Assembly: GCA_965200535.1 (NCBI GenBank) | Contig: CBDAUF010000002.1 | Location: 1,612,001-1,676,000 of the forward strand | From: MPNO01 sp965200535 | Lineage (GTDB): Bacteria > Pseudomonadota > Alphaproteobacteria > MPNO01 | Direction: 5' to 3' | DNA: 64,000 nucleotides | Part shown: positions 8,570-17,711 of the stretch, piece by piece | Numbering within the stretch: the stretch's first letter is position 1 | Layout: the number at the start of each line of letters is the position of its first letter | The notes under the pieces: generated by a model | Told to the model about the DNA's origin: nothing | Database searches by the model: none | Seen by the model: only the letters and a program-made list of their open reading frames with translations | Program-made: the position numbers and the translations under genes

Positions 8570-11247
8570 TCGGTGCCCGAGGCCGGCTCGCCGATGGCCG
8601 CCTGGGCGGCCGCGAGCCGGGCGATGGGCACCCGATAGGGTGAACAGGATACGTAGTCGAGCCCGATCCGGTGGCAGAACCGCACGGAGTCCGGGTCGCC
8701 GCCATGCTCGCCGCAAATGCCGAGCTTGATGCCGGGGCGAACCGCGCGGGCGCGTTCGGTGGCGAGGCTCACCAGCTCGCCGACGCCGTCGATATCGATG
8801 CTGACGAAGGGATCGCGGTCCAGCACACCGAGCTGGTCGTAGGCGCGGATGAACCCGGACGAATCGTCGCGCGAAAGTCCGAACACGGTCTGGGTGAGAT
8901 CGTTGGTGCCGTAGCTGAAGAATTCGGCGGTCTCGGCGATCTCGCCCGCGCGCAGCGCGGCGCGCGGCAGCTCGATCATCGAGCCCGTCATGTAATACAG
9001 CCGCACGCCCTCCGACGCTTCGACCTCCCCTGCGATACGGTCGATGAGCGCCTTGAGGATATCGAACTCCGCCCGGGTGGCGATCAGCGGGATCATCACC
9101 TCCGGCAGGACCGGCTTTCCGTCGCCCCGCATCACCGCCGCCGCCGCCTCGAAGATCGCGCGCGCCTGCATCTCGTAGATTTCGGGATATGTGATCCCGA
9201 GACGGCAGCCGCGGTGTCCCAGCATCGGGTTCACTTCCTCGAGCTCATGGGCGCGCCGCCGCACCGTCTCCGCGCCGACGCCGGCGGCCCGCGCGACCTC
9301 GGCGATCTCCTCCTCGCCGTGCGGCAGGAACTCGTGCAGCGGCGGGTCGAGCAGACGGATGGTGACAGGGCGGCCGTCCATGATGCGAAAAAGGGCGGCG
9401 AAATCCTCTCTCTGCATCGGCAGGAGCTTGGCCAGGGCCGCCTTGCGGTCCTCGACATCGGCCGCGACGATCATCTGCCGAACTGCGACGATGCGCCCGG
9501 CGTCGAAGAACATGTGCTCGGTCCGGCTCAGACCGATTCCCTCCGCGCCAAAATGGATCGCCGTCTCGGCGTCTTCCAGGGTCTCGGCATTGGCCCGGAC
9601 GCCAACCGTCCGATAGTCGTCGGCCCATTCCATCAGCTTGGCGAAATCGCCCGAAAGCTCGGGCTCCACCGTCGGCACGGAGCCCAGCATCACCTCGCCC
9701 GAGCCGCCGTCCATGGTGATCGTCTCCCCGGCCCTGACGGTCACGCCGCCGGCGATCATCGTCTGCGACCGGTAGTCGATGCGGAGTTCGCTGGTCCCCA
9801 CGACGCACGGCCTGCCCATGCCGCGCGCGACCACCGCGGCATGGCTGGTGGAGCCGCCGCGGCTGGTCAGGATGCCGAGCGCGGCATGCATCCCGTGAAT
9901 GTCCTCGGGGCTGGTTTCGGTGCGCACGAGGATGATCTTTTCGCCTGCCTTGGAACGCGTTTCGGCCTCGTCGGCGTCGAATGCGACCCGGCCCGACGCG
10001 GCTCCGGGGGACGCCGGCATGCCGCGCGCAAACGGTTTGCGCGGCGCCGCCGGATCGAGCGTCGGGTGGAGCAGCTGGTCGATCGACAGCGGATCGACGC
10101 GGGAAACGGCCTCCGCCCTCGAGATCAGCCCTTGGTCCACCATCTCGCAGGCCACCCTCAAGGCCGCCCTCGCGGTCCGCTTGGCCGCTCGGGTCTGCAG
10201 CATCCACAGGGCGCCGGACTGGATCGTGAATTCGATGTCCTGCATGTCGCGGTAGTGGGCCTCGAGCGTCTCGCGGATCCGGCGCAACTCGCCGAACGCC
10301 GCCGGCATCGCCTCTTCCATCGACGCCGCGTCGGACCCGGCGGCCTCGCGCGCGGCGCGGCCGAGATGGCGCGGCGTGCGGATGCCGGCGACCACATCCT
10401 CTCCCTGGGCGTTGATCAGGTATTCGCCGTAAAAGACATTCTCGCCGGTCGACGGATCGCGCGTGAAAGCCACACCGGTCGCACAGTCCTCGCCCATGTT
10501 GCCGAACACCATCGCCTGGACGTTGACCGCCGTCCCCCAGTGCGCGGGAATGTCGTGCAGCTTGCGATAGGTTGCTGCGCGCCGGTTGCTCCAACTGGCG
10601 AACACCGCGCCGATAGCGCCCCAGAGCTGTTCCTTTTCGTCCTGGGGAAACGGCCGGCCGAGCCGCTCCGCGACCAGCGTCTTATACTGCGCGACCACGC
10701 TCTCCCAGCCTTCGGCGGCGATCTCGGTATCGAGGATGGCGCCGCAGCCGAGCTTGTGGTTCTCCAGCAGGTCCTCGAAATAGTGGTGGTCGATGCCGAG
10801 CACCACCGAGCCGTACATCTGAATGAAACGGCGATAGCTGTCATAGGCGAAGCGCCGGTCGGAAGAGCGTTCGGCGAGGCCCTCGACGGTGCGGTCGTTG
10901 AGGCCGAGATTGAGCACTGTGTCCATCATCCCCGGCATCGATGCGGGTGCGCCCGAGCGAACGGAGACCAGCAGCGGGTTCGACGCATCGCCGAAGCCCG
11001 CGCCCACCCGCTCCTCGACCTCGGCGAGCGCGCGGTCGACCTCTTCCGCCAGCCCGTCGGGATAGGCGCGGTCCGATGCGTAGTACGCGTTGCACACCGC
11101 GGTGGTGATCGTGAAACCGGGCGGAACCGGCAGACCCAGGCTGCTCATCTCGGCAAGGTTGGCCCCCTTGCCGCCCAGCAACTCGCGCATCTCCGCGCTG
11201 CCGTCGGCGGTTCCCGCCCCGAATCTGTAGACGAGTCTTTCTGTCAC
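8566..11247 (-). CDS. ppdK: Pyruvate, phosphate dikinase
   Basis: The 893-residue enzyme interconverts ATP, phosphate and pyruvate with AMP, diphosphate and phosphoenolpyruvate, working in gluconeogenesis or pyrophosphate-linked glycolysis. The N-terminal ATP-grasp domain begins with LLGGKGANLAEMSSLGLPVPPGFTI. The swivelling phosphohistidine domain carries GGSTSHAAVVARGMGRPCVVG (near residue 465, catalytic His). The PEP/pyruvate TIM barrel contains GTNDLTQTVFGLSRDD (near 777) and ICGEHGGDP (near 844, catalytic Cys region). The start is GTG at 11247, preceded by GGAG six bases upstream. It lies 33 bp downstream of glyS on the same strand, so a glyQ-glyS-ppdK transcript is likely, an arrangement I recall from many alphaproteobacteria. 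Confidence 0.96.
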   Translation of the reverse strand: MTERLVYRFGAGTADGSAEMRELLGGKGANLAEMSSLGLPVPPGFTITTAVCNAYYASDRAYPDGLAEEVDRALAEVEERVGAGFGDASNPLLVSVRSGAPASMPGMMDTVLNLGLNDRTVEGLAERSSDRRFAYDSYRRFIQMYGSVVLGIDHHYFEDLLENHKLGCGAILDTEIAAEGWESVVAQYKTLVAERLGRPFPQDEKEQLWGAIGAVFASWSNRRAATYRKLHDIPAHWGTAVNVQAMVFGNMGEDCATGVAFTRDPSTGENVFYGEYLINAQGEDVVAGIRTPRHLGRAAREAAGSDAASMEEAMPAAFGELRRIRETLEAHYRDMQDIEFTIQSGALWMLQTRAAKRTARAALRVACEMVDQGLISRAEAVSRVDPLSIDQLLHPTLDPAAPRKPFARGMPASPGAASGRVAFDADEAETRSKAGEKIILVRTETSPEDIHGMHAALGILTSRGGSTSHAAVVARGMGRPCVVGTSELRIDYRSQTMIAGGVTVRAGETITMDGGSGEVMLGSVPTVEPELSGDFAKLMEWADDYRTVGVRANAETLEDAETAIHFGAEGIGLSRTEHMFFDAGRIVAVRQMIVAADVEDRKAALAKLLPMQREDFAALFRIMDGRPVTIRLLDPPLHEFLPHGEEEIAEVARAAGVGAETVRRRAHELEEVNPMLGHRGCRLGITYPEIYEMQARAIFEAAAAVMRGDGKPVLPEVMIPLIATRAEFDILKALIDRIAGEVEASEGVRLYYMTGSMIELPRAALRAGEIAETAEFFSYGTNDLTQTVFGLSRDDSSGFIRAYDQLGVLDRDPFVSIDIDGVGELVSLATERARAVRPGIKLGICGEHGGDPDSVRFCHRIGLDYVSCSPYRVPIARLAAAQAAIGEPASGTD

Positions 11248-11280
11248 CGGCCGCTCCGCCGTGATTTTCCGTTATATGGC

Positions 11281-13380
11281 CTATCCCTCGATCCGGGAAA
11301 AGTCCGCGAGGCCGCCCATCGTTTCGCGAATCCGCGACAGGAGGCGCAGCCGGTTGGCGCGGAGGGCGGCGTCGTCCGCATTGACCTTCACCCGGTCGAA
11401 GAAGGCGTCCACCGGCGCGCGCAACCCGGCGAGCGCGGCCATCGCCCCGTCGAACGCCTCGGCTTCGAGCAATTGTACGGATCGAGCGCCGACCGCGCCG
11501 AGGCTGTCGCTGAGCGCCCGCTCCTCCGGCTCCTCGAGGATCGAAGGCTCGACCGGGCCGTCATGGGCTGCCCCGTCCTTTCTTTCCTCGATGGCGACGA
11601 TATTGGCCGCCCGCCTGTAGGCGGTCAGCAGGTTGGCCCCGTCTTCCGCGGCGAGAAAGAGACGCAGCGCCTCGACCCGGGCGCACAGGCGGACCAGATC
11701 GTCCTCGCCGCCGAGGGCGAAGACGGCGGATATCAGGTCGTGGCGCACCCCGTCGGTGCGGAGATGCACCTTCAGCCGGTCGGCGAAAAAGGCGAGAAGG
11801 TCGCGCTCCAGCGACCCGGGTCCGCCTCCGTCTTCCAGCGCGTTCCCGAAGCCGGGCACGGTTTCGTCGTAGCCTCGGCAGGCGCTGCGGAAGGCTTCGA
11901 GAAGCGGCAGTCGGATGCCGTTCTCCAGCACCAGCCGGATAACGCCGAGCGCCGCCCGCCTCAGCGCATACGGATCGCCGGACCCGGTGGGCCGCTCGCC
12001 GACGGCGAAAAACCCGACCAGCGTGTCGATCTTGTCGGCGAGCGCAACGGCGATGCTGGCCGGCGCCGACGGGCACGCCCCGGACGGTCCGACCGGCAGG
12101 TAGTGCTCGGCGACGGCCCGGGCGACTCCCTCGGCCTCTCCGTCGTGGCGGGCGTAATGGCCGCCCATAACCCCCTGGAGTTCCGGAAACTCCAACACCA
12201 TCTCGGTCGTGAGATCGGCCTTGGCGAGACGGCCTGCGCGCGCCGCCTCCCCTGCATCGGCGCCGGGAACGAAGGCAGCGATCCTGCCCGCCAGGGCTTC
12301 GAGACGCTCCGCCTTGCGGGCGAGGCTGCCGAGCCTGGCATGGAAGACCACCGGCGCGAGCGCTCCGATCCGCTCCGACAACGGTTTCTCGCGGTCCTGG
12401 TCCCAGAAAAACCGCGCATCCGACAGGCGGGCCCGCAACACCCGCTCGTTGCCGGCGACGATCTCCCCGCCGCCGTCGTCCGCCGCCAGGTTGGCGACGA
12501 CGATGAACCGCGGCGCCAGGCTGCCGTCGGGATCGAGCAGCGAAAAATACTTCTGATGGCTGCGCGTAGACGTAATCAGGACCTCGTCGGGAACGGTCAT
12601 GAAATCCCGGTCGATCCGGCCGATCAGCGGCACCGGCCATTCGACCAGACCGACCACCTCATCCAGCAGGCCGGGATCGTCCCTGACCGCGAGCCCCTCG
12701 GCGGCGGCGAGCGCCGCCGCACCGTCGGCGACGATCCGGCGCCGCTCCGCCGGGTCGAGGATCACCCGCGCGGCGCGCAGCTTGCCGCGGTAATCGGCGA
12801 AGGAAGAGACCGGAAACGGGTCGGGCGCATGGAATCGGTGCCCGGACGTCACGGCGCCGGAAGCGATGCCGTCGGGCAGCGCAAGGGCGACCGGCTCGCC
12901 GTCGAAGACGCAGAGCACGCGTTCGAGGGTCCGCACCCAGCGGGTCTCCCCCGCCCCCCAGCGCATCGATTTGGGCCAGGAAACGGCGGCGATCAGGCCG
13001 GTCACCAGTCCGGGCAGCAAGGCGGAAACGTCTGCCCCCTCGTGCTCGAGCGTGGCAAACCAGTACTCGTCCTTGCCGCTGCGGCGCCGCTCGCACTGTT
13101 CGAGCGTAACGCCGTTGGCCCGCAGGAAACCCGCGAGAGCCTTTTCCGGCGCGCTGGTCCGGGGGCCGCGTTTCTCCTCCCGGCGGTCGGGCTGCCTTCG
13201 CGGGAGGCCGTCCACGGCGAGGGCGAGGCGGCGCGGCGTTGCGTAGCTCTCTGCGCCGTCGAACGCGAGGTCCGCCGCCTTCAGCGCGTCGACCGCGAGG
13301 CGGCGCAGGTCGGCCGCCGCCCGGGTCTGCATGCGGGCAGGGATTTCCTCGGAAAACAGTTCGAGAAGGAGTTCGGGCAC
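11281..13380 (-). CDS. glyS: Glycyl-tRNA synthetase beta subunit
   Basis: The 699 residues form the beta subunit of the bacterial alpha2beta2 glycyl-tRNA synthetase, which supplies tRNA recognition. The conserved opening is PELLLELFSEEIPARMQ. Other beta-subunit marks are ESYATPRRLALAVDGLP, the HQKYFSLLD segment, GMGAGETRWVRTLERV-like sequence and the C-terminal anticodon-binding-type region ending with FDRVKVNADDAALRANRLRLL. The start is GTG at 13380, two bases after the glyQ stop; ATG alternatives further in would destroy the conserved N-terminus. Upstream the open frame merely overlaps glyQ. Tight coupling with glyQ suggests matched subunit production. Confidence 0.96.
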   Translation of the reverse strand: MPELLLELFSEEIPARMQTRAAADLRRLAVDALKAADLAFDGAESYATPRRLALAVDGLPRRQPDRREEKRGPRTSAPEKALAGFLRANGVTLEQCERRRSGKDEYWFATLEHEGADVSALLPGLVTGLIAAVSWPKSMRWGAGETRWVRTLERVLCVFDGEPVALALPDGIASGAVTSGHRFHAPDPFPVSSFADYRGKLRAARVILDPAERRRIVADGAAALAAAEGLAVRDDPGLLDEVVGLVEWPVPLIGRIDRDFMTVPDEVLITSTRSHQKYFSLLDPDGSLAPRFIVVANLAADDGGGEIVAGNERVLRARLSDARFFWDQDREKPLSERIGALAPVVFHARLGSLARKAERLEALAGRIAAFVPGADAGEAARAGRLAKADLTTEMVLEFPELQGVMGGHYARHDGEAEGVARAVAEHYLPVGPSGACPSAPASIAVALADKIDTLVGFFAVGERPTGSGDPYALRRAALGVIRLVLENGIRLPLLEAFRSACRGYDETVPGFGNALEDGGGPGSLERDLLAFFADRLKVHLRTDGVRHDLISAVFALGGEDDLVRLCARVEALRLFLAAEDGANLLTAYRRAANIVAIEERKDGAAHDGPVEPSILEEPEERALSDSLGAVGARSVQLLEAEAFDGAMAALAGLRAPVDAFFDRVKVNADDAALRANRLRLLSRIRETMGGLADFSRIEG

Positions 13381-13382
13381 GG

Positions 13383-14237
13383 TCAGGCGCTTTCGCCGCC
13401 GGCGTCGAGCCAGGCCTCGCAACACCCCTTGGCGAGCGCGCGGACGCGGCCGATATAGGCGGCCCGTTCGGTGACGCTGATCGCACCGCGCGCATCGAGC
13501 AGGTTGAAGAAGTGGCTCGCCTTGATGCACTGGTCGTAGGCGGGAAGCGCCAGCGAGCGTTGCAGCAATGCCTTGCATTCTGCTTCTGCGAAGTCGAACT
13601 GGGCCGTCAGCCGCCCGGTATCGGCATGTTCGAAGTTGTAGGCGCTGAACTCGCGCTCGGCGCGGCGGAACACGTCGCCGTAACGCATTCCGGTCCCGTT
13701 GAAGTCCAGATCGTAGACGTTTTCCACGCCCTGGATGTACATCGCCAGCCGTTCGAGCCCGTAGGTGAGTTCGACGGAGACGGGATTGCATTCGATCCCG
13801 CCGACCTGCTGGAAATAGGTGAACTGGGTAACCTCCATCCCGTCGCACCAGACTTCCCAGCCGAGCCCCGCGGCGCCGAGGGTCGGGCTTTCCCAGTCGT
13901 CTTCGACGAAGCGGATGTCGTGCCGGGCCGCATCGATCCCGACCTCGCGCAGGCTGTCGAGATAGAGCGTCTGACTCCCCGCCGGCGACGGCTTGAGAAT
14001 CACCTGGTACTGGTAATAGTGCTGCAGCCGGTTGGGATTCTCGCCGTAGCGCCCGTCGGTCGGCCGCCGCGACGGCTGGACATAGGCAGCCCGCCAGGGA
14101 TCCGGGCCGAGGGCGCGCAGGGTGGTCGCCGGATGAAACGTCCCGGCGCCCACCTCCATGTCATAGGGCTGGAGGATGGCGCAGCCCTGGGCCGCCCAGA
14201 AGGCGTGAAGTCTCAGGATGAGGTCCTGGAAAGACAC
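13383..14237 (-). CDS. glyQ: Glycyl-tRNA synthetase alpha subunit
   Basis: The 284-residue catalytic subunit of alpha2beta2 glycyl-tRNA synthetase charges tRNA-Gly with glycine. Highly conserved class II segments are present: FQDLILRLHAFWAAQGC at the N-terminus, QPYDMEVGAGTFHPATTLRALGP (split around residues 23-45), RPTDGRYGENPNRLQHYYQ, and GLGWEVWCDGMEVTQFTYFQQVGG. GTG at 14237 is the only start that keeps this N-terminus intact; its ribosome-binding site is weak (AGAGAA). A promoter-like pair lies at 14283-14312. It is the first gene of the glyQ-glyS-ppdK run; two bases separate it from glyS. Confidence 0.97.
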   Translation of the reverse strand: MSFQDLILRLHAFWAAQGCAILQPYDMEVGAGTFHPATTLRALGPDPWRAAYVQPSRRPTDGRYGENPNRLQHYYQYQVILKPSPAGSQTLYLDSLREVGIDAARHDIRFVEDDWESPTLGAAGLGWEVWCDGMEVTQFTYFQQVGGIECNPVSVELTYGLERLAMYIQGVENVYDLDFNGTGMRYGDVFRRAEREFSAYNFEHADTGRLTAQFDFAEAECKALLQRSLALPAYDQCIKASHFFNLLDARGAISVTERAAYIGRVRALAKGCCEAWLDAGGESA

Positions 14238-14282
14238 GGGGGGTTCTCTGACACGGTTCTGCAGGGCGGCCGCGGGGCGCGC

Positions 14283-14312
14283 AACCTAGCCGTGCGCCCG
14301 GAGGAGGGTCAA
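14283..14312 (-). promoter_or_regulatory. Putative glyQ promoter
   Basis: On the minus strand TTGACC (14312-14307) is followed after 16 bases by GCTAGGTT (14290-14283), resembling the alphaproteobacterial housekeeping pattern TTGAC/GCTA. The predicted start site would leave a leader of roughly 40 bases before the glyQ GTG. This is pattern recognition only. Confidence 0.4.
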
Positions 14313-14376
14313 GCGACGGCCGGCGCGGTTCCCCGGCCGGCTTCCAGACTTGGCGCAGGCCGGCGCGGACGGCGCC

Positions 14377-15417
14377 TCACGCCGGTCCGGTTTTCTCCGC
14401 CGCTTCTTCGCGCAGCAGCTCCTCGACCCAGCGATGGGCCTGGGTGACGCCCTTGTCGATCCCCCACCGGATCGGCCGCGCCGACGCCGGAGCCCGGTCG
14501 ATCATCGCCTGCTGCGGTTCGATCACCGCCACGTCCTCGTCGAAAGTGTCCATTTTGGCCTGGTAGGACCAGTCGGTGAGGGCGTCGTCGTCGAGGTCGA
14601 CGTCGCGCAACAGGGTCCAGAAATAATGGGTCGTCCGCTCGGTTTCCGGGGTGAGCGCGTTCAACAACCTCATCCCGACCGCCCGGTTGCCGCCCGGCGC
14701 CGCACCTGTCACGCGAAGCTTGATGACGATGTTGCCGGGCGGGGTGTAGACGATCTCCTGCCGGTGATCGACGTTGCCGGTAAACCCGCCGATGCGGGAG
14801 AAGAACGGCGACGGTGCGATGTCCCGCATGTCGCGGATCACACGCAGTTCTTCGCCGTCGAACTCGGTTTCGACGGGAAAGCGAATCACCCCGTCGGTCG
14901 CCAGCGTGCGCTGGTGGATGTAATGGGCGTGGCTGAGGTCCAGCAGGTTGTCGCGCAGCAGGCCGTAATGGGCCTTGACGTGGATCATCTCGCCCTTGCC
15001 GGCCCAGCCCGGGTCGCCCTTCCAGTGGAAATCTGGGAGCAGAGACGGATCGGCGCGTTCCGGGTCGCCGGTCCACACGAAGACCCAGCCCCAGCGCTCG
15101 GTCACCGGATAGGCCCGCGTGCCCGCCCCGGCCGGAATCCTGTCCTCGCCGGGCACCGCAGCGCAGCGCCCGTCGGCATCGAAACGCAGCCCGTGATAGC
15201 CGCACTGGATCTCGTCGCCGATCACCCGGCCGAGCGACAGCGGCGCGTCGCGGTGCGGGCAGCGGTCGGCGAGCGCCGCCGGCCGGCCGTCGCGCCGGCG
15301 CCAGAACACGATCGGCTCGCCGCAGATCCAGCGCTGCAGCGGCCGGCCGCCGATCTCGTCCGCCCACGCGCAGACATACCAGGCGTTGCGCAGCAGCCGT
15401 CCGTTGTCCCCGTACAT
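14377..15417 (-). CDS. Rieske non-haem iron oxygenase, vanillate O-demethylase (VanA)-like
   Basis: The 346-residue terminal oxygenase carries an N-terminal Rieske domain with C53-P-H55 and C72-G-Y-H75 ligands in CPHRDAPLSLG...CGYHGLRF, binding a 2Fe-2S cluster. The C-terminal catalytic domain has DNLLDLSHAHYIH (156-168), giving the mononuclear iron ligands H163 and H168 and bridging Asp 160. This single-protein alpha-only layout is that of VanA and related O-demethylases of aromatic ethers. It needs a reductase such as VanB, which is not seen here. Nine bases separate it from the upstream SDR gene, so the pair is one operon. The Asp, Cys and His residues all appear intact; the substrate is not predictable. 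Confidence 0.9.
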   Translation of the reverse strand: MYGDNGRLLRNAWYVCAWADEIGGRPLQRWICGEPIVFWRRRDGRPAALADRCPHRDAPLSLGRVIGDEIQCGYHGLRFDADGRCAAVPGEDRIPAGAGTRAYPVTERWGWVFVWTGDPERADPSLLPDFHWKGDPGWAGKGEMIHVKAHYGLLRDNLLDLSHAHYIHQRTLATDGVIRFPVETEFDGEELRVIRDMRDIAPSPFFSRIGGFTGNVDHRQEIVYTPPGNIVIKLRVTGAAPGGNRAVGMRLLNALTPETERTTHYFWTLLRDVDLDDDALTDWSYQAKMDTFDEDVAVIEPQQAMIDRAPASARPIRWGIDKGVTQAHRWVEELLREEAAEKTGPA

Positions 15418-15426
15418 GTCCCCCTC

Positions 15427-16227
15427 CTACAGGTGAACGCTGCCGCCGTCGACCGCGATCGACTGGCCGGTCAGGTAGCCGCTCGCCGGCGACGCCAGGA
15501 ACAGCATCATGCCGACAAGGTTCGCCGGTTCGCCGAGGAATTTGACGCACTGGATATCGAGAATCTTCTGGCGGACGACGTCGGTCCGGCCCGGATTGTC
15601 CACCTCGGTCTCGATCAGCCCCGGAAGAATGGCGTTCACCGTGATGCCGTCGGAGCCGAGTTCGCGGGCCATCGCCCGGGTCATGCCGATGACCGCCGCC
15701 TTGGACGTGACGTAGTGCATGAAGTAGGGCAGGCCGAGCGGCACGGTGGAGGACGAGATGTTGACGATCCGGCCCCACCTGGCGGCGCGCATCGCCGGCA
15801 GGACGGCGCGCGCGCACAGCATCGAGCCGGTGACGTTGACCCGCATCACCGCGTCCCATTCGTCGAGCGCGATGTCCTCGAAGCCGCACCGTCCGAGCGG
15901 GGTGAACAGGGCGGCGTTGTTGATCAGGACGTCGATGCGCCCAAACGCGGCGAGCGCCCTCTCCGCCATCGCCCGCGTCGAGTCCGGGTCGCCGACATCG
16001 CAGCGCACGGAGCATGAGCATCCGCCGTCGGCCGCGATCTCGTCAGCGACCGCAGCGGCGTTGTTTCCGTCGAGATCGGCAACCGTTACCGAGGCCCCGG
16101 CGCGGGCGAACTCGAGCGCGTAGGTCCGCCCGATCCCCTGCCCCGCCCCGGTGACGATCACCGCCCGTCCGCGCACATCGGTTGCGAAGGCGCTGCCCCC
16201 CGCCGCTGGTTCCGCCTGTTCGTTCAC
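15427..16227 (-). CDS. Short-chain dehydrogenase/reductase
   Basis: A classical SDR of 266 residues with NAD(P)-binding TGAGQGIG (26-33), NNAA (103-106), catalytic Ser 159 in NISSS, and Tyr172-x3-Lys176 in YVTSK. The acidic residue after the second strand (ADLDG) suggests NAD(H). The start is GTG at 16227, supported by GGGAGG five to six bases upstream. It precedes the Rieske oxygenase by nine bases and probably oxidises or reduces an intermediate of the same pathway. The segment PYFMHYVTSKAAVIGMTR is close to that of the SDR at 57567-58325 in the UbiD block, suggesting related specificity. Confidence 0.9.
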   Translation of the reverse strand: MNEQAEPAAGGSAFATDVRGRAVIVTGAGQGIGRTYALEFARAGASVTVADLDGNNAAAVADEIAADGGCSCSVRCDVGDPDSTRAMAERALAAFGRIDVLINNAALFTPLGRCGFEDIALDEWDAVMRVNVTGSMLCARAVLPAMRAARWGRIVNISSSTVPLGLPYFMHYVTSKAAVIGMTRAMARELGSDGITVNAILPGLIETEVDNPGRTDVVRQKILDIQCVKFLGEPANLVGMMLFLASPASGYLTGQSIAVDGGSVHL

Positions 16228-16358
16228 ACCGGCCTCCCGTTCAGAATCGCGGCGCCATGATAAGACAAGCCGGACCGGACGGCGACCGCCGCCCCGAGAC
16301 GGCGCCGCCGCTTGCCGTTTCTTGACATTCCGCTTGAAGGACGGGCGCTAACCTCAAA

Positions 16359-16382
16359 CAAATGTTTCACGTGAAACATTTG
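16359..16382. other. parS centromere-like site (ParB binding)
   Basis: A perfect 24-bp palindrome whose central 16 bases (16363-16378) read TGTTTCACGTGAAACA. This matches the widely conserved chromosomal ParB/Spo0J site TGTTNCACGTGAAACA at every position. It is intergenic, unlike many parS sites that fall inside genes. No parA or parB gene is in the window, and I noticed no second copy by eye. An alternative is an operator for a regulator of the flanking genes, but an exact match to the 16-base consensus by chance is very unlikely. Confidence 0.8.
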
Positions 16383-16465
16383 GCAGTATTGCTGCCATAA
16401 TTTTCGCACCGTTTTCGGTCCCACCGGGACGAAATCGCCGCGCCGCCGTGCATCGGGGCGCCGTT

Positions 16466-16493
16466 TTGCCGCGCCCGCCCGTCCGACTAACAT
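16466..16493 (+). promoter_or_regulatory. Putative promoter of the arylsulfotransferase-like gene
   Basis: TTGCCG (16466-16471) and TAACAT (16488-16493) are separated by 16 bases, each matching four of six consensus positions. The gene starts at 16539, giving a leader of about 40 bases. Confidence 0.35.
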
Positions 16494-16538
16494 GCGCCCG
16501 GCGGATATCCGAAAACCCGCCGCCGGGAGACTGGGCAC

Positions 16539-17600
16539 ATGCGCATATTGCAGACGGGCGTCACTCATTTCGATAAGGATCGGGCGACTCCCGGTTTCAC
16601 GCTGTTTTCGCCGCTCTTCGGCCGCAGCACCTATCTCATCGACATGCAGGGACAGGTGGTCCACCAGTGGGACCTGCCCGACAAGATCGGCGGATACGGT
16701 CGGCTGTTGCCCAACGGCAACCTGTTCGTCACGGTCAACACCCCGATCGGGCCGCGCTTCATCGGCGGGGCCCAGGGCGGCCGACTGCTCGAACTCGACT
16801 GGGACGGCAGGGTGATCAACGAGCACGTCGACGACTTCCAGCACCACGACGGCTGGCGGCTCTCCAACGGACATACGGTCTACACGGCTTGGGAGGACAT
16901 GCCGGAAGAGCATGCCGACCGGGTGCGCGGCGGGACACCCGGGACGCGCGATCCGGAGGGCATGTATTCCGACGTCGTGCGCGAGGTGGACGCGGACGGA
17001 AACCTCGTCTTCGAGTGGCACGCCTACGACATGGAGATCGAGAAGTACGAGATCAACGCGATGAGCCCGCACCGCGTCTGGGCGTGGTGCAACACCACCT
17101 TCCCGCTCGACAACGGGGACATCCTCATCAGCCTTCGCCATATCGACACCTGCGCCATCATCGACCGCCGGACCGGCAAGTTCCGCTGGGAGAGAACCGA
17201 CCCTTCCTGGGGCGGCCAGCACGATCCGCAGATGCTCGCCAACGGCAACATGCTCCTGTTCGCAAACGGCTGCGCCACCGGCGCCGCTCATCCCTTTTCC
17301 CGGGTGATCGAGTTCGATCCGGAGACCGGCGAGGAGGCGTGGGTCTACCGGGATATGCCGGGGCGCAACTTCTATTCCCACCACATCAGCGGCCAGCAGC
17401 GGCTGCCGTCCGGCAACACCCTGATCTGCGAGGGGCTGTGGGGGCGGCTGTTCGAGATCACGCGCGAGGGCGATCTGGTGTGGGAATACATCTGCCCGTA
17501 CGAGCACCAGGCGCACTTCGGCGACACCGTGAACTGGATCTTCCGCGCCCTCCGCTACGCCGAGGATTCGCCAGAGATCGGCGGCCGCCTGAAGCTCTGA
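16539..17600 (+). CDS. Arylsulfotransferase (ASST)-like beta-propeller protein
   Basis: The 353 residues have the repeating beta-propeller pattern of the arylsulfotransferase family: short blades such as STYLIDMQGQVVHQWDLPD, GRLLPNGNLFVT, RLLELDWDGRVINEH, DNGDILISLRHIDTCAIIDR, QMLANGNMLLFANG and RLPSGNTLICEG. His residues likely to lie in the central channel occur in FQHHDGWRLSNGH and GGQHDPQML. True bacterial ASST enzymes transfer sulfate between phenols in the periplasm; this protein has no signal peptide (N-terminus MRILQTGVTHFDKDR), so it should be cytosolic. GGGAGA nine bases before ATG 16539 supports the start. The function is uncertain, and many family members are uncharacterised. Confidence 0.82.
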   Translation: MRILQTGVTHFDKDRATPGFTLFSPLFGRSTYLIDMQGQVVHQWDLPDKIGGYGRLLPNGNLFVTVNTPIGPRFIGGAQGGRLLELDWDGRVINEHVDDFQHHDGWRLSNGHTVYTAWEDMPEEHADRVRGGTPGTRDPEGMYSDVVREVDADGNLVFEWHAYDMEIEKYEINAMSPHRVWAWCNTTFPLDNGDILISLRHIDTCAIIDRRTGKFRWERTDPSWGGQHDPQMLANGNMLLFANGCATGAAHPFSRVIEFDPETGEEAWVYRDMPGRNFYSHHISGQQRLPSGNTLICEGLWGRLFEITREGDLVWEYICPYEHQAHFGDTVNWIFRALRYAEDSPEIGGRLKL

Positions 17601-17711
17601 CAACGCGGCTTTTGCGCCGGCGCAGGAACCGCCGGCGGCCGGCTCCGCGCTGGCCGGGCCGGCCGGGCCGCGCTACCCTTCCCGACCGACGAACGGTAGA
17701 CGAGGCACCCC

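Larger units (their letters stand above)
16228..16538. other. 311 bp intergenic region between divergent genes
   Basis: This is the only gene-free stretch above 300 bases. It holds the upstream region of the minus-strand SDR gene, a perfect 24-bp palindrome with a parS core (16359-16382), a small hairpin GGCAG-TATTG-CTGCC directly abutting it (16382-16396), and a promoter-like pair for the plus-strand gene (16466-16493). A TTGACA at 16322-16327 has no convincing -10 at normal spacing. I see no open frame with coding character. Confidence 0.6.

Noticed and set aside
8671..13458. Open plus-strand frame of 1595 codons
   Set aside because: It lies antisense to ppdK and glyS, both highly conserved. 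Its composition (Arg, Gly, Asp, His-rich, no motifs) is that of a GC-rich shadow frame.
16322..16354. TTGACA with GCTAACCT as promoter near the parS site
   Set aside because: Spacing of about 20 or more bases between the elements is too long for a normal sigma-70 promoter.
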